Shown: positions 39,877-49,583 of the stretch, piece by piece
Numbering within the stretch: the first letter of the stretch is position 1
Layout: each line of letters begins with the position of its first letter
Source of the DNA: Acidimicrobiales bacterium
GTDB taxonomy: Bacteria; Actinomycetota; Acidimicrobiia; Acidimicrobiales; Acidimicrobilacustridaceae
Direction: 5' to 3'
Length of the DNA: 53,798 bases
Assembly (NCBI GenBank): GCA_025456085.1
Contig: JALOLF010000016.1
Span: 1 to 53,798, forward strand
Made by a program: the position numbers and the translations under genes
The notes under the pieces: model-generated
The model's database searches: none
Seen by the model: only the letters and a program-made list of their open reading frames with translations
What the model was told of the DNA's origin: nothing

Positions 39877-41004
39877 TCACAGCGCCGCCAGCGCCTCGTC
39901 GAGCGCCACCGCAGGCTTGCCGAGGGCGTCGGCCACCGCCGCGTTGACCACGTGGCCCGCCGCGGTGTTCAGGCCGAGCGCGAGCGTCCGGTCGGCGCGC
40001 AGGGCATCGACCACGCCCAGCCGTGCGAGCTCGGCGAGGTACGGCAGCGTCACGTTCGTCAGGGCGTAGGTCGACGTGTGCGGGACCGCACCGGGCATGT
40101 TGCCCACCGCGTAGTGCACGACGCCGTGACGCTCGAAGACCGGGTCGGCGTGCGTGGTCTCGTGGGAGGTCTCCACACAACCCCCCTGGTCGATGGCGAT
40201 GTCGACGATGACCGAGCCGGGCTTCATGGCCCGAACCATGTCCTCGGTCACCACGACGGGGGCCCGGCCACCGGGCACCAGCACCGCCCCGATGACGAGG
40301 TCGGCTTCAGGGATGAGCCGCTCCACGACGCCCCGGTTGGACGTGATGGTGGTGATGCGCCCCATCTGGATCTGGTCGACCCAGCGGAGCCGGTCGACGT
40401 TGCGGTCGAGCAGGTCGACCTCGGCCTCGAGGCCGGCCGCCATCCACGCCGCGTTCCATCCCACGTTGCCCGCACCCAGCACGATCACCAGCGCGGGTCG
40501 CACGCCGGGCGCGCCGCCGAGGAGCTTGCCCCGGCCACCGTGCGGGCGCTCCAGGAAGTGGGCTCCGACCTGGACCGACATGCGGCCGGCCACCTCGCTC
40601 ATCGGGGCCAGCAGCGGCAGGTTGTGCGCGGTCTGCACGGTCTCGTAGGCGATGCCGGTCACCCGGTGCGCCAGCAGGGCGTCGGCGACCTCGGGGTAGG
40701 CGGCGAGGTGCAGATAGGTGAACACCGTGAGACCGGGACGGAAGTGGGCCCACTCGCTCGGCTTGGGCTCCTTCACCTTGCAGATCAGGTCCGCCCGCTC
40801 CCACACCTCGTCGGCGGCGGACACGACCTCGGCGCCCGCCCGGGCGTACAGGTCGTCCGCGAAGCCGGCTCCGGTGCCGGCGCCCGCCTGCACCAGCACG
40901 GGCACCCCGTGCATGCCCAGCTCACGAACGCCATCGGGCGTGATCGCCACCCGGTACTCGTCCTGTTTGATCTCGGTGGGCACCCCCACGGTGAGCGGGC
41001 TCAT
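39877..41004 (-). CDS. ald: alanine dehydrogenase
   Basis: A 375-aa protein from ATG 41004, overlapping the preceding aminotransferase stop (ATGA). It matches the Ald/PntA family: VGVPTEIKQDEYRVAITPDG, KVKEPKPSEWAHFRPGLTVF TYLH, the Rossmann motif VIVLGAGNVGWNAAWMAAGL and HYAVGNMPGAVPHTSTYALT, with catalytic Lys in KVKEP and the His in YLHLA. It reversibly deaminates alanine to pyruvate with NAD. Next to two pyruvate-type aminotransferases, it can regenerate pyruvate from the alanine they form, draining amino groups as ammonium. Confidence 0.92.
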   Translation of the reverse strand: MSPLTVGVPTEIKQDEYRVAITPDGVRELGMHGVPVLVQAGAGTGAGFADDLYARAGAEVVSAADEVWERADLICKVKEPKPSEWAHFRPGLTVFTYLHLAAYPEVADALLAHRVTGIAYETVQTAHNLPLLAPMSEVAGRMSVQVGAHFLERPHGGRGKLLGGAPGVRPALVIVLGAGNVGWNAAWMAAGLEAEVDLLDRNVDRLRWVDQIQMGRITTITSNRGVVERLIPEADLVIGAVLVPGGRAPVVVTEDMVRAMKPGSVIVDIAIDQGGCVETSHETTHADPVFERHGVVHYAVGNMPGAVPHTSTYALTNVTLPYLAELARLGVVDALRADRTLALGLNTAAGHVVNAAVADALGKPAVALDEALAAL

Positions 41005-42377
41005 GGCGACATCTCCTCCATGGCTTCCCCCAGCGCACGGCGCAGGACGGTCGTGATCTCCTCGAACTGCTGCGGACCGGCGATCAACGGCGGCGAGAGC
41101 ATCACGACGGGATCGCCCCGGTCGTCGGCCCGGCAGATCAGGCCCAGCTCGAGCAGCCGGGGCGAGAGCAGGCCCCGCAACAGGCGCTCGGCCTCGGCGT
41201 CGTCGAAGGTGGCACGGGTCTCGGGGTCCTTCACCAGCTCGATGGCGTAGAAGTAGCCGGTGCCGCGGATGTCGCCGACGATGGGCAGGTCGCGCAGCGA
41301 CTCCAACGCGGCGCGGAACGCCTGCTGCTGGGTGGCGACGTGGTCGACGATACCCTCGCCCTCGAGCAGGTCGATGTTGGCCAGCGCCACGGCACAGCTC
41401 ACCGGGTGCCCGCCGAACGTGAAGCCGTGCAGGAACGACCGGCCCTGCTCCAGGAACGGCTCCGCGACGCGATCGCTCACGATCAGCGCACCCAGCGGCG
41501 CGTAGCCGGACGTGAGCCCCTTGGCCGTGGTGATCAGATCGGGCACGTAGTCGTACTTCTGGCCGCCGAACCAGGTGCCCAGCCGCCCCCAGGCGCAGAT
41601 CACCTCGTCGGACACCAACAGCACGCCGTAGTGGTCGCAGATCTCGCGCACCCGCTGCCAGTAGCCGGCAGGAGGCGTGAAGCACCCGCCGGCGTTCTGC
41701 ACCGGTTCGAGGAAGACCGCGGCGACGGTGTCGGGCCCCTCGCGTTCGATGGTGTCGGCGATCTCGTCGGCGCAGGCCAGGGTGCACGCCGGCGCCGACG
41801 CGCACGAGCGACAGCGGTAGCGGTTGGTGTTGGCCACGTGCAGCGCGCCGGGCATCACCGGTTCGAACGGCGCCCGGATGGCGGGCAGCCCGGTGAGGGC
41901 CAGGGCGCCCATGGTCGTGCCGTGGTAGGCGAGGTGGCGGCCGACGACCTTGTACCGGCCGGGCTCACCGACGGCCCGGAAGTACTGGCGAGCCAGCTTC
42001 CACGCCGACTCGACGGCCTCCCCGCCTCCGGTCGTGAAGAAGACCCGGTTCAGGTCCCCCGGTGTGAGGCTGGCGATGCGCGCCGCCAACTGCACCGCCG
42101 CGGGGTGGGCGTAGGTCCAGATGGGGAAGTAGGCCAGGCGGGCCATCTGCTCGGCCGCGGCGTCGACCAGCTCATGCCGGCCGTGACCGACCTGCACCGT
42201 GAACAGACCGGCCAGGCCGTCGAGGTACCGACGGCCGTTCTGGTCGTAGACGTAGCAGCCCTCGCCGCGTTCGATGATGGGCGAGTCGGCGCCGCTGGCG
42301 GTCCCCAGCCGGGAGAAGTGGCCCCACAGGTGCCGGGCGGCGAGGTCCTGCAACGGTCGGTCGGGGTCGGCTGGCAC
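41001..42377 (-). CDS. class III aminotransferase (amine/putrescine type)
   Basis: A 458-aa PLP enzyme. Marks: FSRLGTASGADSPIIERGEG, RRYLDGLAGLFTVQVGHGRH, FTTGGGEAVESAWKLARQYF, VVGRHLAYHGTTMGALALTG, VSDEVICAWGRLGTWFGGQK and LITTAKGLTSGYAPLGALI, the last holding the PLP Lys. A Cys-rich loop NTNRYRCRSCASAPACTLAC sits before the catalytic half; I know it from several beta-alanine/taurine/diamine-pyruvate transaminases. It lies between PotC and alanine dehydrogenase, with which it overlaps. Putrescine or a related omega-amine is the likely substrate. Confidence 0.85.
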   Translation of the reverse strand: MPADPDRPLQDLAARHLWGHFSRLGTASGADSPIIERGEGCYVYDQNGRRYLDGLAGLFTVQVGHGRHELVDAAAEQMARLAYFPIWTYAHPAAVQLAARIASLTPGDLNRVFFTTGGGEAVESAWKLARQYFRAVGEPGRYKVVGRHLAYHGTTMGALALTGLPAIRAPFEPVMPGALHVANTNRYRCRSCASAPACTLACADEIADTIEREGPDTVAAVFLEPVQNAGGCFTPPAGYWQRVREICDHYGVLLVSDEVICAWGRLGTWFGGQKYDYVPDLITTAKGLTSGYAPLGALIVSDRVAEPFLEQGRSFLHGFTFGGHPVSCAVALANIDLLEGEGIVDHVATQQQAFRAALESLRDLPIVGDIRGTGYFYAIELVKDPETRATFDDAEAERLLRGLLSPRLLELGLICRADDRGDPVVMLSPPLIAGPQQFEEITTVLRRALGEAMEEMSP

Positions 42378-42395
42378 GGTCGGCTCGCGGTCGTC

Positions 42396-43286
42396 TCAGG
42401 CCCCGAGCTTCTTGGCCCGGCGGTTCGTGAGGTAGACGCCCAGCAGGGCGATGGCGATGCTCGCCACCAGGATGGCCGTCGAGAACACGTTGATCTGCGG
42501 CGGGACCCGGCTCTTCTTGGTGGTCCAGACCTGGATGGGGAACGTGGTGTCCTTGCCCGAGTTGAGGTACGTGATGATGAAGTCATCCAGCGAGAGCGCG
42601 AAGGTCAACAGCGCGGCCGCGATGACCCCGGGCAGGATCAGCGGCAGCGTGACGCGTAGGAAGGTCCGCCACGGCGGCGAGCCCAGGTCGAGCGCGGCCT
42701 CCTCGAGGCCCCAGTCGAACCCACGCACCCGGGCCCGGACGGTCGTCGCCACGTAGCTCACCGAGAACATGACCTGCGCGATGACGATCGTGACGAAACC
42801 CCGGGCCCAGTTCACCGACACGAACAAGGTCAACAGCGAGAAGCCCAGGACCACCTCGGGCATGGTGAGCGGCAGGATCAGGATGGTCCCGATCACGCCC
42901 TTGGCCCGGAACCGGTACTTGACCATGGCGATGGCCATCAACGTGCCCAGGACGGCGGAGATGACCGTCACCACCGCCGCGACCTGGAAGCTGAAGACCA
43001 GCGCATCGCGGAGCTCTTCGTAGCGGAACGGGTCGGTCCAGGCATCCAGGCTGAACTGGTTCCAGACGTAGTTGTACTTCCCCTGCGGCTCGTTGAAGGA
43101 GAAGACCACCACGACGACGATCGGGATGAACAGGTAGAGCAGTGTCCCGAACGCGACGACGGCGAGCCCGATCCGACCTGCACGGCGCAGCCACGGCGGA
43201 GGTCCCCCCCGTCCCAGGACCGCCAGCCCCGAGGCCGAGCTGCGAGCGTCCTGGGCCAGGGCCGTGGGAGCGGGTGGCGCGCTCAC
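42396..43286 (-). CDS. potC: polyamine ABC transporter permease PotC
   Basis: A 296-aa membrane protein from GTG 43286, 4-nt overlap with potB. It has six predicted helices, e.g. RIGLAVVAFGTLLYLFIPIV, ALVFSFQVAAVVTVISAVLG and VIGTILILPLTMPEVVLGFS. The EAA loop for contact with the ATPase is GLEEAALDLGSPPWRTFLRV TLPLILPG. The overall order matches PotC-type permeases of spermidine/putrescine importers. It follows PotA, PotD and PotB on the same strand. It ends 18 bp from the aminotransferase start, so uptake and catabolism are one operon. Confidence 0.9.
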   Translation of the reverse strand: MSAPPAPTALAQDARSSASGLAVLGRGGPPPWLRRAGRIGLAVVAFGTLLYLFIPIVVVVVFSFNEPQGKYNYVWNQFSLDAWTDPFRYEELRDALVFSFQVAAVVTVISAVLGTLMAIAMVKYRFRAKGVIGTILILPLTMPEVVLGFSLLTLFVSVNWARGFVTIVIAQVMFSVSYVATTVRARVRGFDWGLEEAALDLGSPPWRTFLRVTLPLILPGVIAAALLTFALSLDDFIITYLNSGKDTTFPIQVWTTKKSRVPPQINVFSTAILVASIAIALLGVYLTNRRAKKLGA

Positions 43287-44119
43287 GCAATCTCCTCCGT
43301 ACCGAGCAACCGGGCATAGACGAGCACCGCAACGAGGATGACGGCCATCAGCATGAACGACAGCGCCGACAGCTCGGGACGGAAGAACTCCTGGCCGAAG
43401 TTCCGCTCGATGATGTTGCCGATCATCGTCTGCTGGTCGCTGCCGAGCAGGTCGGCGTTCACGAAGTCCCCGGCGATGGGGATGAACGTGAGCAGGGTGC
43501 CGGCGAAGACCCCGGGCAGCGACAACGGCAGCGTGACCTTGCGGAACGCCCGGAACGGGCTCGCGTACAGATCGGAGCCGGCTTCCAGCAGTCGGCGATC
43601 GATCTTCTCCAGGCTCACGTAGATGGGCAGCACCATGAAGGGCAGGAAGTTGTAGGTGAGCGCCCCGATGACCCCGATGTCGGTGTTGAGGAGACCCTCG
43701 TCGGGGCCGAGGATCCCGACGTCCTGCAGGATGCCCACCACCGGGCCGCCGTCGAACAGCAGCACCTTCCAGGCCAACGTGCGCACGAGGTAGGTCACGA
43801 AGAACGGCAGCACCACCAACGCGAGGAGGACGTTCTTGTAGCGCCCACCCCGCGTGGCGATGAAGTACGCCAACGGATAGCCGATGGCGATGCACGTCAG
43901 GGTCGCCGTGGCGGCGAACACGAACGTGCGCCGGATGACCTCGCTGTTGTCGGCGATGACCGTCGAGTAGTTCCCGAGACCTCCGTCGAGCGAGGTCTGG
44001 AACATGCTCGCCATCGGCACGATGAAGAACGCGCCGAGCCACGCAATGCCGGGGAGGAGCAAGAGGTACGGCACGTACCACCGTGCCGCCCGGATCCCTG
44101 TCTGCTCGTTGCGGGCCAC
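43283..44119 (-). CDS. potB: polyamine ABC transporter permease PotB
   Basis: A 278-aa membrane protein from GTG 44119. Helices include YVPYLLLLPGIAWLGAFFIV, FVFAATATLTCIAIGYPLAY and VLLALVVLPFFVTYLVRTLA. The EAA loop is LLEAGSDLYASPFRAFRKVT LPLSLPG. A periplasmic segment carries LDGGLGNYSTVIADNSEVIR. The fit to PotB-type permeases is good. It overlaps potC and starts only four bases after the potD stop, so the three are translated together. Confidence 0.9.
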   Translation of the reverse strand: MARNEQTGIRAARWYVPYLLLLPGIAWLGAFFIVPMASMFQTSLDGGLGNYSTVIADNSEVIRRTFVFAATATLTCIAIGYPLAYFIATRGGRYKNVLLALVVLPFFVTYLVRTLAWKVLLFDGGPVVGILQDVGILGPDEGLLNTDIGVIGALTYNFLPFMVLPIYVSLEKIDRRLLEAGSDLYASPFRAFRKVTLPLSLPGVFAGTLLTFIPIAGDFVNADLLGSDQQTMIGNIIERNFGQEFFRPELSALSFMLMAVILVAVLVYARLLGTEEIA

Positions 44120-44123
44120 TGCG

Positions 44124-45305
44124 CTACTGCTGGGTGGCGGCGACGAAGGCCCGGTTGAGCTCCTCGTCCTCCTCCGGGGTGAGGATGCGGAACTCGTAGA
44201 GCTTGGCGCCGGCGGGTGGGTTGATGAAGGGGCTGTTGCGCGCTTCCTCGCTCATGTTGTCGAGTGCGCCCTCGACGGGCGGGACGTAGTTGATGGACTC
44301 GTACAACGGGCCGGCCACCGCCGGGTCGTAGACATGGTCGAGGAACTTCTCGGCGTTGGCCTTGTTCGCGGCGCCGATCGGGACCATGGCGTTGTCCACG
44401 AAGCTCATCGCGCCCTCTTCGGGCACGAAGTACTCGAGGCCTTCCAGATCAGGGTTGTCGGCCTTGAGGCTCGCGATGTCCCCGGACCACGCCATGGCGA
44501 TCCAGGTGTCGCCGAGCTGCAGGTCCTCGGTGTAGTCGTTGCCCGTCACGTCCCGGAACTGGCCGTCCTCGCGAGCTGCGGCGATCCGGTCCACCGCCGC
44601 CAGCATCTGGTCCAGGGACGCGGTGGAGGGGTCCTCACCCATACCCAGCAACGTGAGACCCACGGCGTCGCGCATCTCGTCGAGGATCGTCACCTTGCCG
44701 GCGAAGGCCGGATCGAACATGTCGGCCGCGCTCGTGAGCTCACGGCCGGTCTTCTCCGGGTAGTAGGCGAAGGCGGTCTGGCCGATGGCCCACGGGATGG
44801 AGTACTGCCGATCCGGGTCGTAGTCGGTGCTCGCCTGGCTCGCGATCACATTCGCCTTGTTGGGGAAGTTGGCATCGTCGAAAGCCTGCACCTGCCCCGC
44901 CTCGATCATCTGCGCGGCCTTCCAGGCGGTGAGCACCACCAGATCGAAGCCGATCCCCCGGCCCGCTTCCAGGTCCGGGCCGTACTTCTCGTAGAAGCTC
45001 TCGTTCCCGTCGATCTCGGCGCGGTAGTCGATGCTGATCCCGGTGGCCTCCTCGAAGCCGATGATCGTCGGCGACGTGGAGGGATCGTCGTCCTCGATGT
45101 AGAGCGGCCAGTTCAACATGGCGAGGCTGCCACCCCCACCGCCTCCGCCGGACTCGTCGTCATCGCCGCACGCGGCGAGCAGGCCCGGCCCTAGGGCGAT
45201 GCCCCCCACGAGCACTGCGCTCTGACCGAGGAAGCGTCGCCGCGACGAACGCTGCACGGCGAGCTGGGGGACCACGAGGCGGCGGGACGAGGCGCATGGG
45301 CGCAT
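44124..45305 (-). CDS. potD: Tat-exported polyamine-binding lipoprotein PotD-like
   Basis: A 393-aa protein from ATG 45305 (GGAGGAGAAACC upstream gives a good ribosome site). The N-terminus combines a twin-arginine motif [16 protein letters not shown] with a lipobox GLLAACG, so it is exported folded and lipid-anchored. Binding-protein marks are [40 protein letters not shown] and [20 protein letters not shown]. The family binds spermidine or putrescine outside the membrane and feeds PotBC. The ligand choice cannot be fixed from sequence. It lies 31 bp after potA. Confidence 0.88.
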   Translation of the reverse strand: MRPCASSRRLVVPQLAVQRSSRRRFLGQSAVLVGGIALGPGLLAACGDDDESGGGGGGGSLAMLNWPLYIEDDDPSTSPTIIGFEEATGISIDYRAEIDGNESFYEKYGPDLEAGRGIGFDLVVLTAWKAAQMIEAGQVQAFDDANFPNKANVIASQASTDYDPDRQYSIPWAIGQTAFAYYPEKTGRELTSAADMFDPAFAGKVTILDEMRDAVGLTLLGMGEDPSTASLDQMLAAVDRIAAAREDGQFRDVTGNDYTEDLQLGDTWIAMAWSGDIASLKADNPDLEGLEYFVPEEGAMSFVDNAMVPIGAANKANAEKFLDHVYDPAVAGPLYESINYVPPVEGALDNMSEEARNSPFINPPAGAKLYEFRILTPEEDEELNRAFVAATQQ

Positions 45306-45336
45306 GGTTTCTCCTCCAGTGGGGACGGGGCCGGGT

Positions 45337-46458
45337 TCAGCCTTCTTCGATGAGCTCCGCTGCCGTGAGCGGGACGTCGGCAGGCGGCAGGACACAAGCT
45401 GCGTCGCGGGACCAGCTCACCCACACGGGGTCACCGGGGCGAAGCAACGGCAGATCGGCGTCATGGCCGACGTTGGCCACGACGGGTTCCTCGGCGGGTG
45501 TGGCCATGGTCAGTCGGACGAGCGGGCCCTGGAAGGTGAGATCACGCACGGTGGCGCGCATCCGGCTGAGCTCCGCCGCGGGCTCGTCCAGGCTCACCAT
45601 CACCCGTTCGGGACGGACCATGAGCGTGACGTCCGCGGACGGCCGGGCGTCGAAGGTCCGACACTCCGCCAACAGCTCCGCGCCGGCCGCGACCACCACG
45701 GCGTGGGCACCGTCACGGTTCACCACGCGACCGGGCCAGAGGTTGGCCTGGCCGATGAAACCGGCCACGAAGACGGTCTCGGGTGCGTCGTAGATCGACG
45801 TGGGCGTTCCGATCTGCTCCACGTCGCCAGCGTTCATGACTGCGATCCGGTCGCTCATCGTGAGCGCCTCTTCCTGGTCGTGAGTCACGTAGATGAACGT
45901 GATGCCGACCTCGCGCTGTATCCGCTTGAGCTCGAACTGCATGACCTGACGCAGCTTGAGGTCCAGTGCGCCGAGCGGCTCGTCGAGCAGGAGCGCCTTG
46001 GGGAAGTTGACGAGCGCCCGGGCCAGGGCCACCCGTTGCTGCTGACCGCCGGAGAGCTGTGCCGGGCGGCGCTTGGCGAACTCCGTGAGGCGGACCACCT
46101 CGAGCAACTCGTCGACGCGGCGGGCCGTCTCCACCTTGGGCACCTTGCGGGAGCGGGGACCGAAGGCCACGTTGTCCCACACGCTCATGTGAGGGAAGAG
46201 GGCGTACTGCTGGAAGACCGTGTTCACGTTGCGCTTGTAGGGAGGAACCCGGGAGACGTCGACGCCCTCGAGGCGGATGGCGCCCTGCGTGGGCTGTTCG
46301 AAGCCGGCGATCATCCGCAGGGTCGTCGTCTTGCCGCAGCCGGACGGACCGAGCATGGAGAAGAACTCGCCCTCGCCGATCTCGAAGGTCGCGTCGTTGA
46401 CCGCGACGAAGTCGCCGAAGCGCTTGGTGACGTGGTCGATCTCGATGACGGCTCGCAC
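45337..46458 (-). CDS. potA: polyamine ABC transporter ATPase PotA
   Basis: A 373-aa ATPase started at GTG 46458, where AAGGGAG lies seven bases upstream; residues before it are Arg-rich and unconserved. Walker [22 protein letters not shown]-loop: [20 protein letters not shown]. Signature: [20 protein letters not shown]. Walker [14 protein letters not shown], then H-loop [16 protein letters not shown]. The C-terminal TOBE region carries [20 protein letters not shown]. This is a textbook PotA/spermidine importer ATPase. It heads the seven-gene minus-strand operon and faces the divergent dehydrogenase operon across a 325-bp regulatory gap. Confidence 0.9.
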   Translation of the reverse strand: MRAVIEIDHVTKRFGDFVAVNDATFEIGEGEFFSMLGPSGCGKTTTLRMIAGFEQPTQGAIRLEGVDVSRVPPYKRNVNTVFQQYALFPHMSVWDNVAFGPRSRKVPKVETARRVDELLEVVRLTEFAKRRPAQLSGGQQQRVALARALVNFPKALLLDEPLGALDLKLRQVMQFELKRIQREVGITFIYVTHDQEEALTMSDRIAVMNAGDVEQIGTPTSIYDAPETVFVAGFIGQANLWPGRVVNRDGAHAVVVAAGAELLAECRTFDARPSADVTLMVRPERVMVSLDEPAAELSRMRATVRDLTFQGPLVRLTMATPAEEPVVANVGHDADLPLLRPGDPVWVSWSRDAACVLPPADVPLTAAELIEEG

Positions 46459-46782
46459 CGGCTCACTCCCTTCGCCCACTTCCCGAGCGCCGTCGACGGC
46501 CTCCGGCTGCAACGTGGTCTCGCTCAGTATCGCCCCCCAACGCCGGTCGCAGGAGTCATCGAGGCGTCGGCCACGCCGACACCTCGATGGTCGACTGACC
46601 GCCACGCAGCTGGGCGGACACGCGCCTTACCCCCGAACACGGGCGCACCTTCGCAGAGATCGTTGGCATCTGCAAGAGATTCGATGGAGGATTTCCAGAT
46701 TCGCAACGGATTCCCTTGCGAAACGCGGTTGCAGGACGCAACATTCGCAGAAGCATTTTCGAAAACGAAGAGGGGACCCGCT
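46459..46782. promoter_or_regulatory. divergent regulatory region between potA and the dehydrogenase operon
   Basis: A 324-bp gap, noticeably less GC-rich than the flanks toward its right end. It holds an inverted repeat TTCGCAA-N9-TTGCGAA (46700-46706 / 46716-46722), an exact palindrome TTTTCGAAAA (46756-46765) 17 bp before the GTG at 46783, and TTCGCAG/A elements at 46650, 46700, 46744 and 46788 (spacing 50, 44, 44). A weak promoter-like, Lrp-type or repressor-binding layout is likely; which protein binds is unknown. Confidence 0.55.
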
Positions 46783-48204
46783 GTGCCTTCGCAGAACTAC
46801 ATCGGTGGCGCGTGGCGCGACGCCGCCGACGGAGCGACCGACGAGGTGATCGACCCGGCCACCGGCGACGTCATCGCCACCGTGCCCTCGAGCACCGCGG
46901 CCGACGCCGACGCCGCCGTCGCCGCCGCGGCCGCCGCCTTCGAGACCTGGGGGAAGACCACGCCCCGCGAGCGCAGCGAGAAGCTGCTGGCGCTGGCCGA
47001 CGCCATCGAGGGCGACCTCGAGGAGCTCAAGCGGCTCGAGATGCGCAACGTCGGCAAGCCGGCGTCCATCATCGAGTTCGAGTTCGACCTCACGGTGGAC
47101 AACATCCGCTTCTTCGCCGGCGCCTGCCGGTCGATGGAGACCATGGCCGCCGGCGAGTACCTCGAGGACCACACCTCCATGCTGCGCCGCGACCCCGTCG
47201 GGGTCTGCGTGGGCATCGCCCCGTGGAACTACCCGCTCAACATGGCGGCCTGGAAGTTCGGGCCGGCGCTGGCAGCCGGCAACACGTTCATCCTGAAGCC
47301 CTCCGAGCTGACCCCGCTCACGGCGCTGCGCCTGGCGGAGCTGGCCGCCGACATCCTCCCGCCCGGTGTGCTCAACGTGGTGTGCGGTCAGGGCGAGACC
47401 GCCGGCGACGCCTTCGTGCGCCACCGCGGCGTGGCCATGGTGTCGCTCACCGGCGACGTCGCCACCGGCAAGCTCATCGCCCGCAACGCGGCCGACACCC
47501 TCAAGCGGGTGCACCTCGAGCTGGGCGGCAAGGCCCCCGTCATCGTGTTCGACGACGCCGACCTCGAGGCGGTGGTGAGCACCCTCACCGAGGCCGCCTA
47601 CTACAACTCGGGTCAGGACTGCACCGCCCCGTGCCGGGTGCTCGCCGGAGCCGACGTGTACGACCGGCTGGTGGGCGACCTGGCCGCCTCGGTGGCCGAC
47701 ATCAAGACGGGTGACCCCTTCGACGAGGACACCGCGATGGGCCCCGTCATCTCGAAGGCCCAGCAGGAGCGGGTGGCGGGCATGGTGGCCCGGGCCGTCG
47801 ATGCCGGCGCCGAGGCCGTGGTCGGCGGCACCACCCTCGACCGGCCCGGCTTCTTCTACGCCCCGACCGTGGTGGCCGACCCGGCGCAGGACTCCGAGCT
47901 CGTGCAGCGGGAGGTCTTCGGGCCGGTCGTGTCGGTGCAGCGCTTCTCCGACGAGGACGCCGCGCTGAGCTGGGCCAACGGCGTCGACTACGGACTCGCC
48001 GCCAGCGTGTGGACCCGCGACGTGGGCCGGGCCATGCGCATGAGCCGTTCGCTCCGGTTCGGCACCGTGTGGGTCAACGACCACATCCCGATCGTGTCGG
48101 AGCTGCCCCACGGCGGGTTCGACCAGAGTGGCTACGGCAAGGACATGTCGATCTACGCGATCGAGCACTACACCGAGCTCAAGCATGTGATGGTGAAGTT
48201 CTGA
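46783..48204 (+). CDS. aldehyde dehydrogenase (gamma-aminobutyraldehyde type)
   Basis: A 473-aa ALDH from GTG 46783, with a GAAGAGGGG site upstream. Marks: [20 protein letters not shown] near the N-terminus, the NAD-binding [20 protein letters not shown], the ELGGKAP motif with the general-base Glu, and [19 protein letters not shown] with the catalytic Cys (GQDC). The C-terminal part has [12 protein letters not shown] and [19 protein letters not shown]. This fits 4-aminobutyraldehyde dehydrogenases (PatD/PuuC-like) that make GABA from the aldehyde formed by amine oxidases or transaminases. It overlaps the next gene by 1 nt (TGATG). Confidence 0.85.
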   Translation: MPSQNYIGGAWRDAADGATDEVIDPATGDVIATVPSSTAADADAAVAAAAAAFETWGKTTPRERSEKLLALADAIEGDLEELKRLEMRNVGKPASIIEFEFDLTVDNIRFFAGACRSMETMAAGEYLEDHTSMLRRDPVGVCVGIAPWNYPLNMAAWKFGPALAAGNTFILKPSELTPLTALRLAELAADILPPGVLNVVCGQGETAGDAFVRHRGVAMVSLTGDVATGKLIARNAADTLKRVHLELGGKAPVIVFDDADLEAVVSTLTEAAYYNSGQDCTAPCRVLAGADVYDRLVGDLAASVADIKTGDPFDEDTAMGPVISKAQQERVAGMVARAVDAGAEAVVGGTTLDRPGFFYAPTVVADPAQDSELVQREVFGPVVSVQRFSDEDAALSWANGVDYGLAASVWTRDVGRAMRMSRSLRFGTVWVNDHIPIVSELPHGGFDQSGYGKDMSIYAIEHYTELKHVMVKF

Positions 48205-49583
48205 TGAGCACCCCCCCGAACACCGACACCGAAGCGATCCTCGTGCGGGCCAAGGCCCTCGCCGAGGAGGAGATGGCCAGGGTCCTGGCCGACACCCCCG
48301 GCTCCAAGGCGCTCTACGAGCGGGCGGTCGTGCACCTGCCCCTCGGCGTCGGGTCCTCGTTCCAGGCCGGCGACCCCTACCCCATCTACCTCGAGCGCGG
48401 CGACGGCACCCAGGTGTGGGACGTCGACGGCAACCAGTTCACCGACTTCCACGGTGGGTTCGGCGTGAACCTCGTCGGCCACAACCACCCCAAGGTGGTG
48501 GAGGCCATCACCCGGGCGGCGCGCACCGGCACCCATTTCGCGGTCACCACCCCCACCACCGTGGCCCTCGCCGAGGAGCTGTGCCGACGCTTCGGCCTGG
48601 AGAAGGTCCGCTTCGCCAACTCGGGCACGGAGGCCACGATGGACGCCATCCGGGTGGCCCGCGCCGCCACCGGCAGGACCAACGTGGTGAAGATGGAGGG
48701 CTCGTACCACGGCCATCACGACACGGTGATGTTCTCGGTGGTGCCCAACGCCGACTCCATGGGCGGACGCGACCAGCCGGCCACCGCCCCGATGTCGACC
48801 GGTATCCCCGCCGACGTCGCCCGGCACACGCTGGTGGTGCCGTTCAACGACCTGCCGGCCATGGAGCGCATGCTCAGCGAGCAGGGCGACACGATCGCCT
48901 GCGTGATCCTCGAGCCGGTGATGATGAACATCGGCATCGTCGAGCCCGCGCCCGGCTACCTGCAGGGCCTGCGCGACCTGTGCGACCGCTTCGGCGTGGT
49001 GCTCATCTTCGACGAGGTCAAGTGCGGTGCCTCCATCGCCGCCGGCGGGGCCATCGAGCGCTACGGCGTGCAGCCCCACCTGGCCTGCTTCGCCAAGGCG
49101 CTGTTCGGCGGCACCCCGGGCGCCGCCTTCGGCGGCGAGGCCCAGGTCATGGACGTCATCGGCAAGGGCTGCGCCCAGCAGGGCACGTTCAACGGCAACC
49201 CGCTGGTGGCCTCGGCCGGTCTGGCCACGCTGGTGGACGTGCTCACCCCCGACGCCTACGAGCACTTCGCCCGCATCGGGACCCGCCTCGCGCAGGGCTG
49301 CCAGGCCGCCATCGACGCCAACGGCATCCCGGCCCACACCGTCGACCTGGGGGCCAAGGGCTGCGTGTCGTTCCGTCCCGAGCGGCTCACGAACTACCGG
49401 GACTTCCTCGACACCAAGCCGGAGCTGTTCGCGGCGGCCTTCCCGTGGGCCATCAACCGGCGGGTGTTCATGACCCCCGGCGACGAGGAGCAGTGGACGC
49501 TGTCGGTGCAGCACACCGACGCCGACATCGACCGCTACGTCGAGGCCTTCACGTCGTTCTGCGAGACGCTGGCCGCCGGGTGA
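48204..49583 (+). CDS. class III aminotransferase (GSA-AM-like family)
   Basis: A 459-aa PLP enzyme from ATG 48204. Marks: AVVHLPLGVGSSFQAGDPYP, FTDFHGGFGVNLVGHNHPKV, RFANSGTEATMDAIRVARAA, EGSYHGHHDTVMFS, LIFDEVKCGASIAAGGAIER and ACFAKALFGGTPGAAFGG with the PLP Lys. It resembles glutamate-1-semialdehyde aminomutase-like transaminases (for example Strep HemL homologues) rather than the pyruvate type above. Its place between a 4-aminobutyraldehyde dehydrogenase and agmatine deiminase suggests it acts on GABA or a related amine. The exact reaction is uncertain. Confidence 0.8.
   Translation: MSTPPNTDTEAILVRAKALAEEEMARVLADTPGSKALYERAVVHLPLGVGSSFQAGDPYPIYLERGDGTQVWDVDGNQFTDFHGGFGVNLVGHNHPKVVEAITRAARTGTHFAVTTPTTVALAEELCRRFGLEKVRFANSGTEATMDAIRVARAATGRTNVVKMEGSYHGHHDTVMFSVVPNADSMGGRDQPATAPMSTGIPADVARHTLVVPFNDLPAMERMLSEQGDTIACVILEPVMMNIGIVEPAPGYLQGLRDLCDRFGVVLIFDEVKCGASIAAGGAIERYGVQPHLACFAKALFGGTPGAAFGGEAQVMDVIGKGCAQQGTFNGNPLVASAGLATLVDVLTPDAYEHFARIGTRLAQGCQAAIDANGIPAHTVDLGAKGCVSFRPERLTNYRDFLDTKPELFAAAFPWAINRRVFMTPGDEEQWTLSVQHTDADIDRYVEAFTSFCETLAAG

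Noticed and set aside
45304..46782. Upstream extension of the aldehyde dehydrogenase frame
   Set aside because: The frame is open but antisense to potA. GTG 46783 has a ribosome site and matches the family N-terminus (NYIGGAW).
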